Below are positions 15,661 to 22,844 of a stretch of DNA of 41,882 nt, in pieces. Made by a program: the position numbers and the translations under genes. The number at the start of each line of letters is the position of its first letter. The stretch's first letter is position 1. The notes under the pieces are model-generated. The model saw only the letters and a list, made by a program, of their open reading frames with translations, was not told the DNA's origin and ran no database searches. The DNA comes from Oscillospiraceae bacterium (lineage in GTDB: Bacteria > Bacillota > Clostridia > Saccharofermentanales > Saccharofermentanaceae). The stretch spans positions 1-41,882 of the forward strand of contig CADBGD010000010.1 of NCBI GenBank assembly GCA_902794115.1, given 5' to 3'.

Positions 15661-17691
15661 GTGGACGGTTTGAGTAGCTGGACGATTCAATTAGCCAAGT
15701 CTTCAGGTTTCTGCTTCGGTGTGGAGAACGCGGTCACAACTGCGTACCGGGTGCTTTCGGAGCAGAAAGGAAAGAAGATCTACATGCTGGGAGAGATCAC
15801 CCATAATGAAAATGTAGTGGGGGATCTTCTTAAGAACGGCATGCTGCTTGTCCATGACCCGTCAGAGGTAGAAGAGGGAAGTGTCGTTCTTATCCGTGCT
15901 CATGGTGTGACGCCGGCCGTAATGGAGGAGCTGTCCGAAAGAAACTGCCAGATCATTGACTGTACATGTCCCTTTGTCAAAAAGATCCATGACATCGTGA
16001 AAAAGGCGGACAGCAAAGGAAGTCCGGTATACATTACCGGCGCCAAGGGCCATCCGGAAGTGGTCGGGATCTGCGGAGAATGCAGGAACGGGGCCACTGT
16101 GATTTCCTCATTAGAGGAGTGTCAGGCCCTTTCGGATATCGAAGAAAATTCCGTGTGGGTATCCCAAACCACATTTTCCAGTAAAGAATTCCAAAAAATT
16201 TGTGAATTCGTGCAGAAAAAAATTGCAAAAGAGCAAATTTTTGGTACAATATGTTATACGACTGAAAATAGGCAGAGAGAAACTGCTGAATTGGCGGGCG
16301 TTTCCGACGTGATGGTCGTTATCGGGTCGAAGACAAGCTCCAATACAAAGAAACTCTTTGACATATGTTCAGATCGTTGTGCGCTGACATATCTTGTCGG
16401 AAGCGCTGCTGAGGTGGGGCCATTACTTTCTGTGTGGAGAGAGAGGAAGGTGTCACGGATCGGGGTGACGGCAGGGGCATCAACGCCGGTGAGTATTATC
16501 AGGGAGGTTATCCAAACCATGAGTGAGAACGAGGTAAACACGAATCAAGAGTCGAACGACATCAATTTTGGCGATTACATTGAGAGCATTCCACAGCTCA
16601 GAAAGAACGCTACAGTGAAGGGAGAAATTACGACCTGCGATGGCGATTTCGTATATGTAGATGTCCATGATAAGTCGGAAGGCAAGATTCCAAGAAGCGA
16701 GTTCGAACCTGATTTTGACTTTGACGCGGCAGTAGCAGAGCACAGAGAGATCGAAGTATATGTACGCAGCATCCGTAACACGGATCAGGGAAAAGAGATC
16801 ATTCTTTCCAAGTCCCATGTTGATTTCAGTAAGAACAAGGCCGAGATCGAAGAGGCCTACAACAATAAGACACCGGTTACCGTTAAGATCACCAGTGTCG
16901 TAAAAGATGGCGTTATCGCCAGCTACGGTGAGGTTGATATCTACATCCACCGCACACAGCTTGAACTGAACACAGTAAATGATCTGGAGTCCTACAAGGG
17001 TAAGACCATGGAGATCCTGATCACCCAGTTCGATGCCGAGAAGCGTCGTCTGAGAGTTTCCGGTTCCAGAAGAACACTTCTGAACAATGAGCGTAAGGCT
17101 AAGGCTGACGAAGTATGGAATTCCATCGAGAAGGATAAGGAGTATGACGGTGTAGTCAGAAGCCTTACAGATTTCGGTGCATTCGTTGACATCGGCGGCG
17201 TAGACGGTCTGATCCACGTATCTGAGCTGTCCTGGAATCACATCCATCATCCGTCCGAAGTACTTTCTGTCGGTGATAAGGTACACGTTTATGTAAAGGA
17301 TTTTGATCCGGAGAAGAAGAGAATTTCTCTCGGCTACAAGAAGGCTGAGGATGATCCGTTCTATAACATCGAAGAGCGCATTCCGGTTGGTTCTATCGTA
17401 AGAGGTAAGGTAGTCCGTATGTTCCAGTTCGGTGCATTCGTTGAACTCGAGCCGAATCTCGATGCTCTCTGCCATGTTTCCCAGATCTCCAATGTTCGTC
17501 TGAACAAGCCGCAGGATGTTCTGAAGGAAGGTATGGAAGTTGAGGCAAAAGTTCTCGATGTTAACGCTTCCACACGTCGTATCAGCATTTCCATCAAGGA
17601 AGTTAATCCGATCGATCCGGAACCGAACGCTGTTGCTGAGGAAGAGGCTCCGGCTGAGGCTGCTGCTGAGGAAGCACCGGCTGAGGCTTAA
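15661..17691 (+). CDS. ispH: Fusion of IspH (HMBPP reductase) and ribosomal protein S1
   Basis: Bifunctional protein of 676 residues. Residues 1-285 are IspH, the last MEP-pathway enzyme, an iron-sulfur protein making IPP and DMAPP: cluster cysteines Cys18 (GFCFG), Cys103 (CTCPFV) and Cys198 (GTICYTT), with His81 (RAHGVTP) and His131 (GHPEVVG). Residues about 315-645 are four S1 RNA-binding domains, the third and fourth being canonical (SLTDFGAFVDIGGVDGLIHV; MFQFGAFVELEPNLDALCHV). A Glu/Ala-rich tail ends in EAPAEA. GTG 15661 is used; TTG 15670 is an alternative with AAGGTGG 5 nt upstream. A promoter-like sequence and an in-frame ATG at 16519 suggest that S1 may also be made alone. Confidence 0.96.
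   Translation: MDGLSSWTIQLAKSSGFCFGVENAVTTAYRVLSEQKGKKIYMLGEITHNENVVGDLLKNGMLLVHDPSEVEEGSVVLIRAHGVTPAVMEELSERNCQIIDCTCPFVKKIHDIVKKADSKGSPVYITGAKGHPEVVGICGECRNGATVISSLEECQALSDIEENSVWVSQTTFSSKEFQKICEFVQKKIAKEQIFGTICYTTENRQRETAELAGVSDVMVVIGSKTSSNTKKLFDICSDRCALTYLVGSAAEVGPLLSVWRERKVSRIGVTAGASTPVSIIREVIQTMSENEVNTNQESNDINFGDYIESIPQLRKNATVKGEITTCDGDFVYVDVHDKSEGKIPRSEFEPDFDFDAAVAEHREIEVYVRSIRNTDQGKEIILSKSHVDFSKNKAEIEEAYNNKTPVTVKITSVVKDGVIASYGEVDIYIHRTQLELNTVNDLESYKGKTMEILITQFDAEKRRLRVSGSRRTLLNNERKAKADEVWNSIEKDKEYDGVVRSLTDFGAFVDIGGVDGLIHVSELSWNHIHHPSEVLSVGDKVHVYVKDFDPEKKRISLGYKKAEDDPFYNIEERIPVGSIVRGKVVRMFQFGAFVELEPNLDALCHVSQISNVRLNKPQDVLKEGMEVEAKVLDVNASTRRISISIKEVNPIDPEPNAVAEEEAPAEAAAEEAPAEA
16223..16250 (+). 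promoter_or_regulatory. Candidate promoter inside the ispH part
   Basis: TTGCAA (16223-16228) and TACAAT (16245-16250) are separated by 16 bp in an unusually A+T-rich stretch of the coding sequence. The predicted start near 16257 lies 262 bp upstream of an in-frame ATG that opens the S1 part. Confidence 0.5.
16519..17691 (+). other. rpsA: Possible internal translation unit: free ribosomal protein S1
   Basis: The in-frame ATG at 16519 (codon 287) sits exactly at the IspH/S1 boundary, with AGGGAGG at 16501-16507 upstream, though the spacing of 11 nt is slightly long. The product would be 390 residues beginning MSENEVNTNQ, like ordinary free-standing clostridial S1 proteins, with all four S1 domains. 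This is inference from start, ribosome binding site and internal promoter; the fused product is certain from the open frame. Confidence 0.45.
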
Positions 17692-17715
17692 TTATCAGTT
17701 AAAACTTGATTTTAA

Positions 17716-17750
17716 AAGACCTGCTCTGTATTTCAGAGCAGGTCTTTTTT
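17716..17750 (+). terminator. Strong rho-independent terminator after ispH-S1
   Basis: The 11-bp perfect stem GACCTGCTCTG / CAGAGCAGGTC (17718-17728 and 17734-17744), extended by A-T pairs, has a 5-nt loop and is followed by a run of seven T. It ends the ileS operon. Confidence 0.95.
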
Positions 17751-17932
17751 TGTGCTTTTTCCCGGATCGGATACGGCGTGACGAAAAGAAGAGGAGTAAG
17801 TCGGAGTTGGATACTGAAAATATCACTATTTTGACATAGAGGTTCGTCTATACAATTTCTTTGGATATCAAAACATTTGAAAATCCGCCTAAAATCGCTT
17901 TGCGAATTATGGACACAGGAAGACAGTATATT

Positions 17933-17951
17933 ACAATTGTGTCACAATTGT
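17933..17951 (+). promoter_or_regulatory. 19-bp palindromic operator upstream of the NlpC gene
   Basis: ACAATTGT occurs twice (17933-17940 and 17944-17951), each copy being its own palindrome, and the pair forms a 19-bp inverted repeat around a single central T. The two centres are 11 bp apart, one helical turn. The site abuts the -35 box, the usual position for a repressor or activator dimer. Confidence 0.6.
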
Positions 17952-17979
17952 TTTCAGAGGGGGTAGAGTACGGTATAAT
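17951..17979 (+). promoter_or_regulatory. Promoter of the NlpC/P60 gene
   Basis: TTTTCA (17951-17956) and TATAAT (17974-17979) are separated by 17 bp. Transcription from about 17986 gives a 39-nt leader. The same -35 hexamer with 17-bp spacing occurs before pyrH. Confidence 0.75.
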
Positions 17980-17993
17980 TATTCTGCAAGTGT

Positions 17994-18009
17994 TCGTGAA
18001 ACTTCACGA
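17994..18009 (+). promoter_or_regulatory. Perfect palindrome in the NlpC leader
   Basis: TCGTGAA and TTCACGA are separated by 2 bp, giving a 16-bp perfect palindrome just after the predicted transcription start and 5 bp before the ribosome binding site. It may be a second operator or a 5'-end mRNA hairpin. Confidence 0.5.
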
Positions 18010-18024
18010 TTTTTGGAGGTTATT

Positions 18025-19446
18025 TTGAAGAAAGAAAAAGAAAACAGAATCAGCGCTGAAGATATCTTATTCCGTAATCGGCAGCGCCGGATGAAGCGGG
18101 CTGTGAAGATGGTATCTCTTGTAATGGCCGCTTCCTTTACTGTGGTCTCGAGCATTATCGTTCCTATCGGCCACGCTTCTGATATCTGTCTTCAGGTTCC
18201 TTCGGAACAAACTTTAGCAATGGTTGTTGGCCAGACCCCGAGTGGTGTTGCCAGCGGTGTTGTTTTTACCGATGCGCAGGGCGATCTGAATATGTCGTCT
18301 TTGGAAAAAGATACATTTGTGATCTCTGAGCAGACGGATCGCGACGGTATTTCTGTTGAGCTTCTGGATGTATCTGCTTTCGAGCCGAAGGATGAGACGA
18401 TGTATGTTTTCGTTCAGACGCTGGCTGTCAGATCTGAGCCGGATGCAGAAGCAGAAGTTGTCGGGACGATTGTTTTAGGTGACTCCGTTACCCGTACCGG
18501 TGAAGGCTCTTCCTGGTCACAGATCGAATTTGTCGCTGAGAATGAGACTGTCGTCCGTGGCTATGTCCTTACGGATAAGCTGACATCGGAAGCTGTCGCT
18601 ACACCGACACCGGTGCCGACAGAAACTCCGACACCGACTCCGACACCGAAGCCGAAGGCGGAAAAGAAAGCAACACCGGAACCGACTCCGACTCCGAAGC
18701 CTGTCCCGGAAGAGACAAGCAAGCCGGAACCGACTCCGACACCGGAACCGACGTTCAGTAAGACAGCTGAGTCCGGCACCTATTATTCTGCCGGTGAAGT
18801 CAATGTCCGCTCCGGTCCGGATACGACCTATTCTGTACAGAGAAAGCTTTCCCGCAATGAGGCGGTCGAAGTGGTTGCCCGTACAGATAACGGCTGGTTC
18901 GAGCTCTCTGACGGCGGATATGTCAAGGCATCCCTCGTAAGTGATGAGAAGTTTGTTGACGAAGAAGAGACAGAAACTACCACGACCATACCCCAGACAT
19001 CTGAGACAGAGACACCGTCTGAATCTTCAGATGAACCGAGTGAAGGTTCTTCAAGCAGAGGCACACCGGACATTCCGAGCCCGGATTCCTGTGATCTTCT
19101 GACTTATGCCAGAGCTTTTGTAGGCGTGGTTCCGTATGTATACGGCGGCGCGAATCTGGACGGTATGGACTGCTCCGGTTTCCTGATGTACGTATATGCC
19201 CGTTACTACGGCATTTCGCTGCCGCATCAGTCTGCATCTATCGCAGAGATGGGCGAGGATGTCACTTCTGAAGAGAGAAAACCCGGTGATGTATTCTGTC
19301 ATGACTATAACGGTGACGGCCGTGTCGATCACGTCAGCCTTTACTGTGGAAACGGTGTCGTGATCCATGCTTCCACCAGTAACGGCTGCATCATTGAAGA
19401 CTATGTCCCCATGATGGCGGTCGTTACAGTAAGAAGATTCATCTGA
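18025..19446 (+). CDS. Secreted SH3-NlpC/P60 peptidoglycan endopeptidase
   Basis: Exported cell-wall hydrolase, likely cutting peptide stems; 473 residues from TTG 18025, chosen because GGAGG (18015-18019) is 5 nt upstream. A basic N-terminus and a hydrophobic segment (about 29-50) form a signal peptide or anchor. Then come an SH3 domain (about 130-190), a Pro/Thr-rich linker of repeated TPTP/EPTP units (about 192-245), a second SH3 domain (about 250-305), an acidic Ser/Thr/Glu linker, and the NlpC/P60 domain (about 350-473). The catalytic triad is Cys383 (DCSGF), His436 (VDHVSLY) and His448 (VIHAS). The loop before His436, D427-x-N-x-D-G-x-V-D435, looks like an EF-hand calcium site. Monocistronic, it converges on the M20 gene with 3 bp between stops. 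Confidence 0.93.
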   Translation: MKKEKENRISAEDILFRNRQRRMKRAVKMVSLVMAASFTVVSSIIVPIGHASDICLQVPSEQTLAMVVGQTPSGVASGVVFTDAQGDLNMSSLEKDTFVISEQTDRDGISVELLDVSAFEPKDETMYVFVQTLAVRSEPDAEAEVVGTIVLGDSVTRTGEGSSWSQIEFVAENETVVRGYVLTDKLTSEAVATPTPVPTETPTPTPTPKPKAEKKATPEPTPTPKPVPEETSKPEPTPTPEPTFSKTAESGTYYSAGEVNVRSGPDTTYSVQRKLSRNEAVEVVARTDNGWFELSDGGYVKASLVSDEKFVDEEETETTTTIPQTSETETPSESSDEPSEGSSSRGTPDIPSPDSCDLLTYARAFVGVVPYVYGGANLDGMDCSGFLMYVYARYYGISLPHQSASIAEMGEDVTSEERKPGDVFCHDYNGDGRVDHVSLYCGNGVVIHASTSNGCIIEDYVPMMAVVTVRRFI

Positions 19447-19449
19447 CCT

Positions 19450-20784
19450 TTATTTGATCAGACTTTCACCAAGCTTTTCCAGTGCCTCTTCGTACATCGG
19501 TACGAGGAGGTACAAATTTTTCTTCAAAATAGATTCATTTGCCTGGTGGCACTGATCCTTTGCCCAGGGGAGCTGAGGACCGAATGCCACAATATTCGGC
19601 ATGGTTCTGGCGTACGTTCCGCCGCCGATGGCAATGGGTGCCACTTCTTTGGAAAGTTCATTTTGCCGGGCATCTTCTTCTTCCGGGATATAGTCGAACT
19701 GATCCTGATACTTTCCATAGATACCTGTCAGGATCTCGATCTGCCGGGAATGCTTATCTTTGAAAAGCGGCGGCTGTACCCCGTCATCTACGACCTCGAC
19801 ACCAAATTCCGAGGCGATCTCCTGAAGCTTTTTCCGTACATCTTCCGCTTTGGTATCGACCGGGAAACGGATGTCCACATGGAGGCTGCATTCGTTCTCA
19901 TCGATATCTACGATGCCGACATTGGTCGTCATCGGACCGGAAATGTCTTTCTGGAAGAAGTCGGCAAAGCGTGTTTCCGATTCTGCACTAAAGTATTTCT
20001 TCATGAGAAGAAGAACGGGAGAAGAAGAGAGGATCTCTTCCGGAAGTTCCTTAAGCATCAGGTCGATGGCATTTATGCCCAGATCCGGATGGGAGGCGTG
20101 GGCCTGAAGCCCTTTCGTCTGAAGTGCATTTCCCGAAGAAGAGATAATCGCAGTGCAGGACGGCGGAACCATATTGGCTGCATTTCCGCCATGCATGGAA
20201 TAATCCTGGGTCGGCTTTCCGGAAAAATGCATCTGGTAAATGCCTTTTTCGGCAAAGATACAGGGAAATTCCGCATCCGGGGTGAATCCGATATCCGGAA
20301 GCTCTTCGGTCTCGCAATAGCGGACCATGCAGGAGGAGCCATGTTCCTCATCGGTGCCCACAATGAGACGGACACGGAAATCCGGATCCGGATGATTCTT
20401 CTTGAAACGCAGCATGGCCATATACGAAGACAGGACAGGTCCTTTATCGTCGATCACGCCGCGTCCGGCAAAATGGGTCTCGGTCTCGGTTAAAGTAAAA
20501 GCAGGAGTTTCCCAGCCTTCGCCTTCCGGAACCACGTCCAGATGTCCCAGGACGGCAAGGAGAGGCCCTCTGGTTCCCCACTGGATGTATCCGGCCTTAT
20601 CTCCGACATTGACAGCGGTAAAACCGTCTTTTTCGGCCCGCTCAAGAAGATAGGTCAATGCCGCTTTCGGAAGCGGACCATATGGTGCGCCTTCCTGAGG
20701 ATCTCCTTTGACACTGGCAATACCTACCAGGTCGGAAAGAAGAGCGGAAAAGGTGCTTTTTTCATTATCTGAGAGTATACTCAT
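19450..20784 (-). CDS. M20-family dipeptidase, PepV/Sapep-like
   Basis: Cytosolic zinc peptidase of 444 residues, probably cleaving dipeptides and short peptides. Metal and catalytic residues are in place: His81 and Asp83 (GHLDVVPEG), bridging Asp112 (GRGVIDDKGP), Glu146/Glu147 (GTDEEHGS), a metal Asp in FTPDAEFP and the late His in DQCHQANE. The lid domain lies between about residues 185 and 340. The length matches PepV-type enzymes (about 450-470). The minus-strand start ATG 20784 has GGAGG upstream with rather long spacing. It is divergent from rpsB and convergent with the NlpC gene. A link to recycling of cell-wall peptides is only suggested by the neighbour. Confidence 0.92.
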   Translation of the reverse strand: MSILSDNEKSTFSALLSDLVGIASVKGDPQEGAPYGPLPKAALTYLLERAEKDGFTAVNVGDKAGYIQWGTRGPLLAVLGHLDVVPEGEGWETPAFTLTETETHFAGRGVIDDKGPVLSSYMAMLRFKKNHPDPDFRVRLIVGTDEEHGSSCMVRYCETEELPDIGFTPDAEFPCIFAEKGIYQMHFSGKPTQDYSMHGGNAANMVPPSCTAIISSSGNALQTKGLQAHASHPDLGINAIDLMLKELPEEILSSSPVLLLMKKYFSAESETRFADFFQKDISGPMTTNVGIVDIDENECSLHVDIRFPVDTKAEDVRKKLQEIASEFGVEVVDDGVQPPLFKDKHSRQIEILTGIYGKYQDQFDYIPEEEDARQNELSKEVAPIAIGGGTYARTMPNIVAFGPQLPWAKDQCHQANESILKKNLYLLVPMYEEALEKLGESLIK

Positions 20785-20845
20785 AGGGAAATGGCCTCCT
20801 ATATAATAAAATCTACCGTAAGGGCAAGAAAATACGGAAAAACTC

Positions 20846-20874
20846 TTGCCAACAACGCTTCTTCATTGTATCAT
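20846..20874 (+). promoter_or_regulatory. Promoter of rpsB-tsf
   Basis: TTGCCA (20846-20851) and TATCAT (20869-20874) are separated by 17 bp. The start near 20881 gives an 84-nt leader containing nested stems. Confidence 0.6.
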
Positions 20875-20892
20875 CTTATAGACTAAAAAACA

Positions 20893-20955
20893 CACAGGTA
20901 GAAATCTTTGTTCTCCGGATGACCGGAGTAAGCCTGTGGAAGTACAAACAGGAGG
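20893..20955 (+). promoter_or_regulatory. Structured rpsB leader, candidate S2 autoregulatory element
   Basis: An outer stem, CACAGG (20893-20898) with CCTGTG (20933-20938), encloses an inner hairpin CTCCGG-ATGA-CCGGAG (20913-20928). The 3' arm of the outer stem can instead pair with ACAGG (20948-20952), which overlaps the AGGAGG ribosome binding site (20950-20955). The two pairings exclude each other, the usual logic of a translational switch. Ribosomal protein S2 binding is the natural hypothesis. Confidence 0.5.
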
Positions 20956-20964
20956 TATTTTTTT

Positions 20965-21729
20965 ATGTCAACTATTTCTATGAAGCAGCTTCTTGAAGCC
21001 GGTGTGCATTTCGGCCACCAGACCCGTCGTTGGAACCCGAAGATGGCGGAGTACATTTTCACAGAGCGCAACAACATCCACATCATCGACCTGCAGAAGA
21101 CCGTTAAGAAGACCGAAGAGGCTTATGACTTCGTTCGTTCTATCGCAGCTGACGGCGGAAACATTCTTTTCGTTGGTACAAAGAAGCAGGCTCAGGATTC
21201 CATCTCTGAAGAAGCAGTTCGCTGCAACATGTTCTACATCAACAACCGTTGGCTCGGTGGTACACTGACTAACTTCAAGACCATTGAGAAGAGACTGGCC
21301 CGTCTGGCTGAGCTCAAGACCATGTCTGAAGATGGTTCCTTCGATCTTCGTACAAAGAAGGAAGTTGCCAAGCTCAAGCTCGAAATGGAAAAGCTCGATA
21401 AGAACCTTGGTGGTATCCAGGGCATGAAGAAGCTGCCGGCTTGCCTTTTCGTTGTTGATACAAAGAAGGAGCACCTGGCTGTTGCTGAAGCAAAGCGTCT
21501 GGGTATTCCGGTAGTTGCTATCGTTGACACAAACTGTGATCCGGAAGAAGTTGATTACGTAATCCCGGGTAACGATGATGCTATCCGTGCGGTTAAGCTC
21601 ATTGCCGGCCACATGGCTGACGCTGTTCTTGAAGGCCGTCAGGGCGAGCAGCTGGATATTCCGGCTGAGGCTTCTGAAGCTTCCGAGGAAGTAGCTGAAG
21701 AAGCTGCTGAGGCTCCGGCTGAAGCATAA
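20965..21729 (+). CDS. rpsB: 30S ribosomal protein S2
   Basis: Small-subunit protein at the head-body junction, the docking partner for S1; 254 residues. The opening [20 protein letters not shown], the block [13 protein letters not shown] and the [23 protein letters not shown] segment are diagnostic. The last 20 residues are a Glu/Ala-rich tail ending EAPAEA, beyond the normal S2 core and similar to the end of the S1 fusion. ATG with AGGAGG 9 nt upstream. tsf follows after 54 bp without a terminator. Codon choice (abundant GTT, GCT, AAG) is that of a highly expressed gene. Confidence 0.98.
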   Translation: MSTISMKQLLEAGVHFGHQTRRWNPKMAEYIFTERNNIHIIDLQKTVKKTEEAYDFVRSIAADGGNILFVGTKKQAQDSISEEAVRCNMFYINNRWLGGTLTNFKTIEKRLARLAELKTMSEDGSFDLRTKKEVAKLKLEMEKLDKNLGGIQGMKKLPACLFVVDTKKEHLAVAEAKRLGIPVVAIVDTNCDPEEVDYVIPGNDDAIRAVKLIAGHMADAVLEGRQGEQLDIPAEASEASEEVAEEAAEAPAEA

Positions 21730-21783
21730 TAAGTGCTTTTCAAGTATCGTAATTAAACAAAGAATTAATTGGAGGATATAACA

Positions 21784-22710
21784 ATGGCTGAGATTAGTGC
21801 TGCACAGGTCAAGGAACTTCGTGATATGACTGGTTCCGGTATTATGGATTGTAAGAGAGCTCTTCAGGAGTCTGAAGGTGATATCGAGAAAGCGGTTGCA
21901 TGGCTCCGTGAAAAGGGTATCGCTAAGGCGGAGAAGAAGTCTGCAAGAGTTGCTGCCGAAGGCGCAGTAATTGCCAAGATCGCTGACGACAAGAAGTCCG
22001 GTGCTCTCGTAGAGATCAACATCGAGACAGACTTTGCTGCTAACACAGATAAGTTCAAGGCTTTCGCAGATGCAGTTGCTACACACATTCTTGCTAAGAA
22101 GCCGGCTAATGTTGAAGAGCTGATGGCTCAGACACTTTACAATGATGATTCCAAGACAGTTGAGCTCTTCCAGAAGGAAGCAATCGCTGATATCGGAGAG
22201 AATACTTCTATCAGAAGATTCGTAGTATATGAGGTAGAGGGCAACGGTGCTGTTGCTTCTTACATCCACATGGGTGGTAAGATCGGTGTATTCGTAGAGT
22301 TTGGTACAGATGACGATTCCATCATCGCTGAGCCTAAGTTCGCTGATTTCGCTAAGGATATCGCTATGCAGGTTGCTGCTGCAAATCCGAAGTGGCTCAC
22401 ACGTGAGGATGTTCCGGAAGCTGATCTCGAGAAGGAAAAGGAGATCATCATCAACAAGAACCTCAACGAAGGTAAGCCGGAGAAGATCATCAAGGAGAGA
22501 ATCCTGCCGGGTAACATCGAGAAGTTCTATAAGGAGAACTGCCTCGTAGAGCAGGAGTTCGTTAAGGATGATACTAAGACGATCTCCACATACACAAAGG
22601 AATTCGGCAACAACGTTTCCATCCGTCGTTTCACACGTTTCGAAATGGGTGAAGGTATTGCCAAGAAGGAAGAGAACTTTGCTGAAGAGGTTATGAAGCA
22701 GATCAAGTAA
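21784..22710 (+). CDS. tsf: Elongation factor Ts
   Basis: Nucleotide exchange factor that regenerates EF-Tu-GTP; 308 residues from ATG 21784 (GGAGGAT upstream; an ATG 15 bp earlier lies in the ribosome binding region). The UBA-like N-terminus AQVKELRDMTGSGIMDCKRAL and the IETDFAANTDKFK motif are diagnostic. Two exchange subdomains follow, ending in a coiled-coil region. It is cotranscribed with rpsB and followed by a terminator. Confidence 0.98.
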   Translation: MAEISAAQVKELRDMTGSGIMDCKRALQESEGDIEKAVAWLREKGIAKAEKKSARVAAEGAVIAKIADDKKSGALVEINIETDFAANTDKFKAFADAVATHILAKKPANVEELMAQTLYNDDSKTVELFQKEAIADIGENTSIRRFVVYEVEGNGAVASYIHMGGKIGVFVEFGTDDDSIIAEPKFADFAKDIAMQVAAANPKWLTREDVPEADLEKEKEIIINKNLNEGKPEKIIKERILPGNIEKFYKENCLVEQEFVKDDTKTISTYTKEFGNNVSIRRFTRFEMGEGIAKKEENFAEEVMKQIK

Positions 22711-22735
22711 TCTTCAAAATGACAGATTTTTCAAG

Positions 22736-22768
22736 AAGGGACAGTCTTTTACGGACTGTCCCTTTTTT
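22736..22768 (+). terminator. Rho-independent terminator after tsf
   Basis: AAGGGACAGTC (22736-22746) pairs with GACTGTCCCTT (22754-22764) around a 7-nt loop and ends in six T. It separates rpsB-tsf from the phosphatase gene. Confidence 0.95.
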
Positions 22769-22803
22769 CGTATATAGTCAAGTCTTTTTCTGTATTTGTA
22801 TTC

Positions 22804-22812
22804 TGATACAAT
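22804..22812 (+). promoter_or_regulatory. Extended -10 promoter of the phosphatase gene
   Basis: TGATACAAT is an extended -10 with only a T-rich stretch as -35. It is 33 bp upstream of the ATG and downstream of the tsf terminator. Confidence 0.5.
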
Positions 22813-22844
22813 AGGGAAGGAACAAGGAAAGGAAACACTGCCAT

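Larger units (their letters stand above)
17692..18024 (+). other. 333-bp intergenic region between S1 and the NlpC gene
   Basis: It holds a strong terminator (17716-17750), then about 180 bp of A+T-rich sequence with no convincing gene, then a promoter with palindromic sites (17933-18009). A TTGACA at 17831 has no properly spaced -10 partner. Confidence 0.8.

Noticed and set aside
17831..17856. TTGACA followed by TATACAAT as a second NlpC promoter
   Set aside because: The spacing is only 12-14 bp, too short for a sigma-A-type promoter.
17980..18024. c-di-AMP (ydaO-type) riboswitch before the wall hydrolase
   Set aside because: Such riboswitches often precede NlpC genes, but the predicted leader is about 39 nt, much too short, and the conserved core is absent.
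18601..18760. Pro/Thr repeat tract in the NlpC gene as a mobile or CRISPR-like repeat
   Set aside because: The CCGAC-rich repeats encode a TPTP/EPTP linker between SH3 domains in frame, typical of wall proteins; units are short and irregular.
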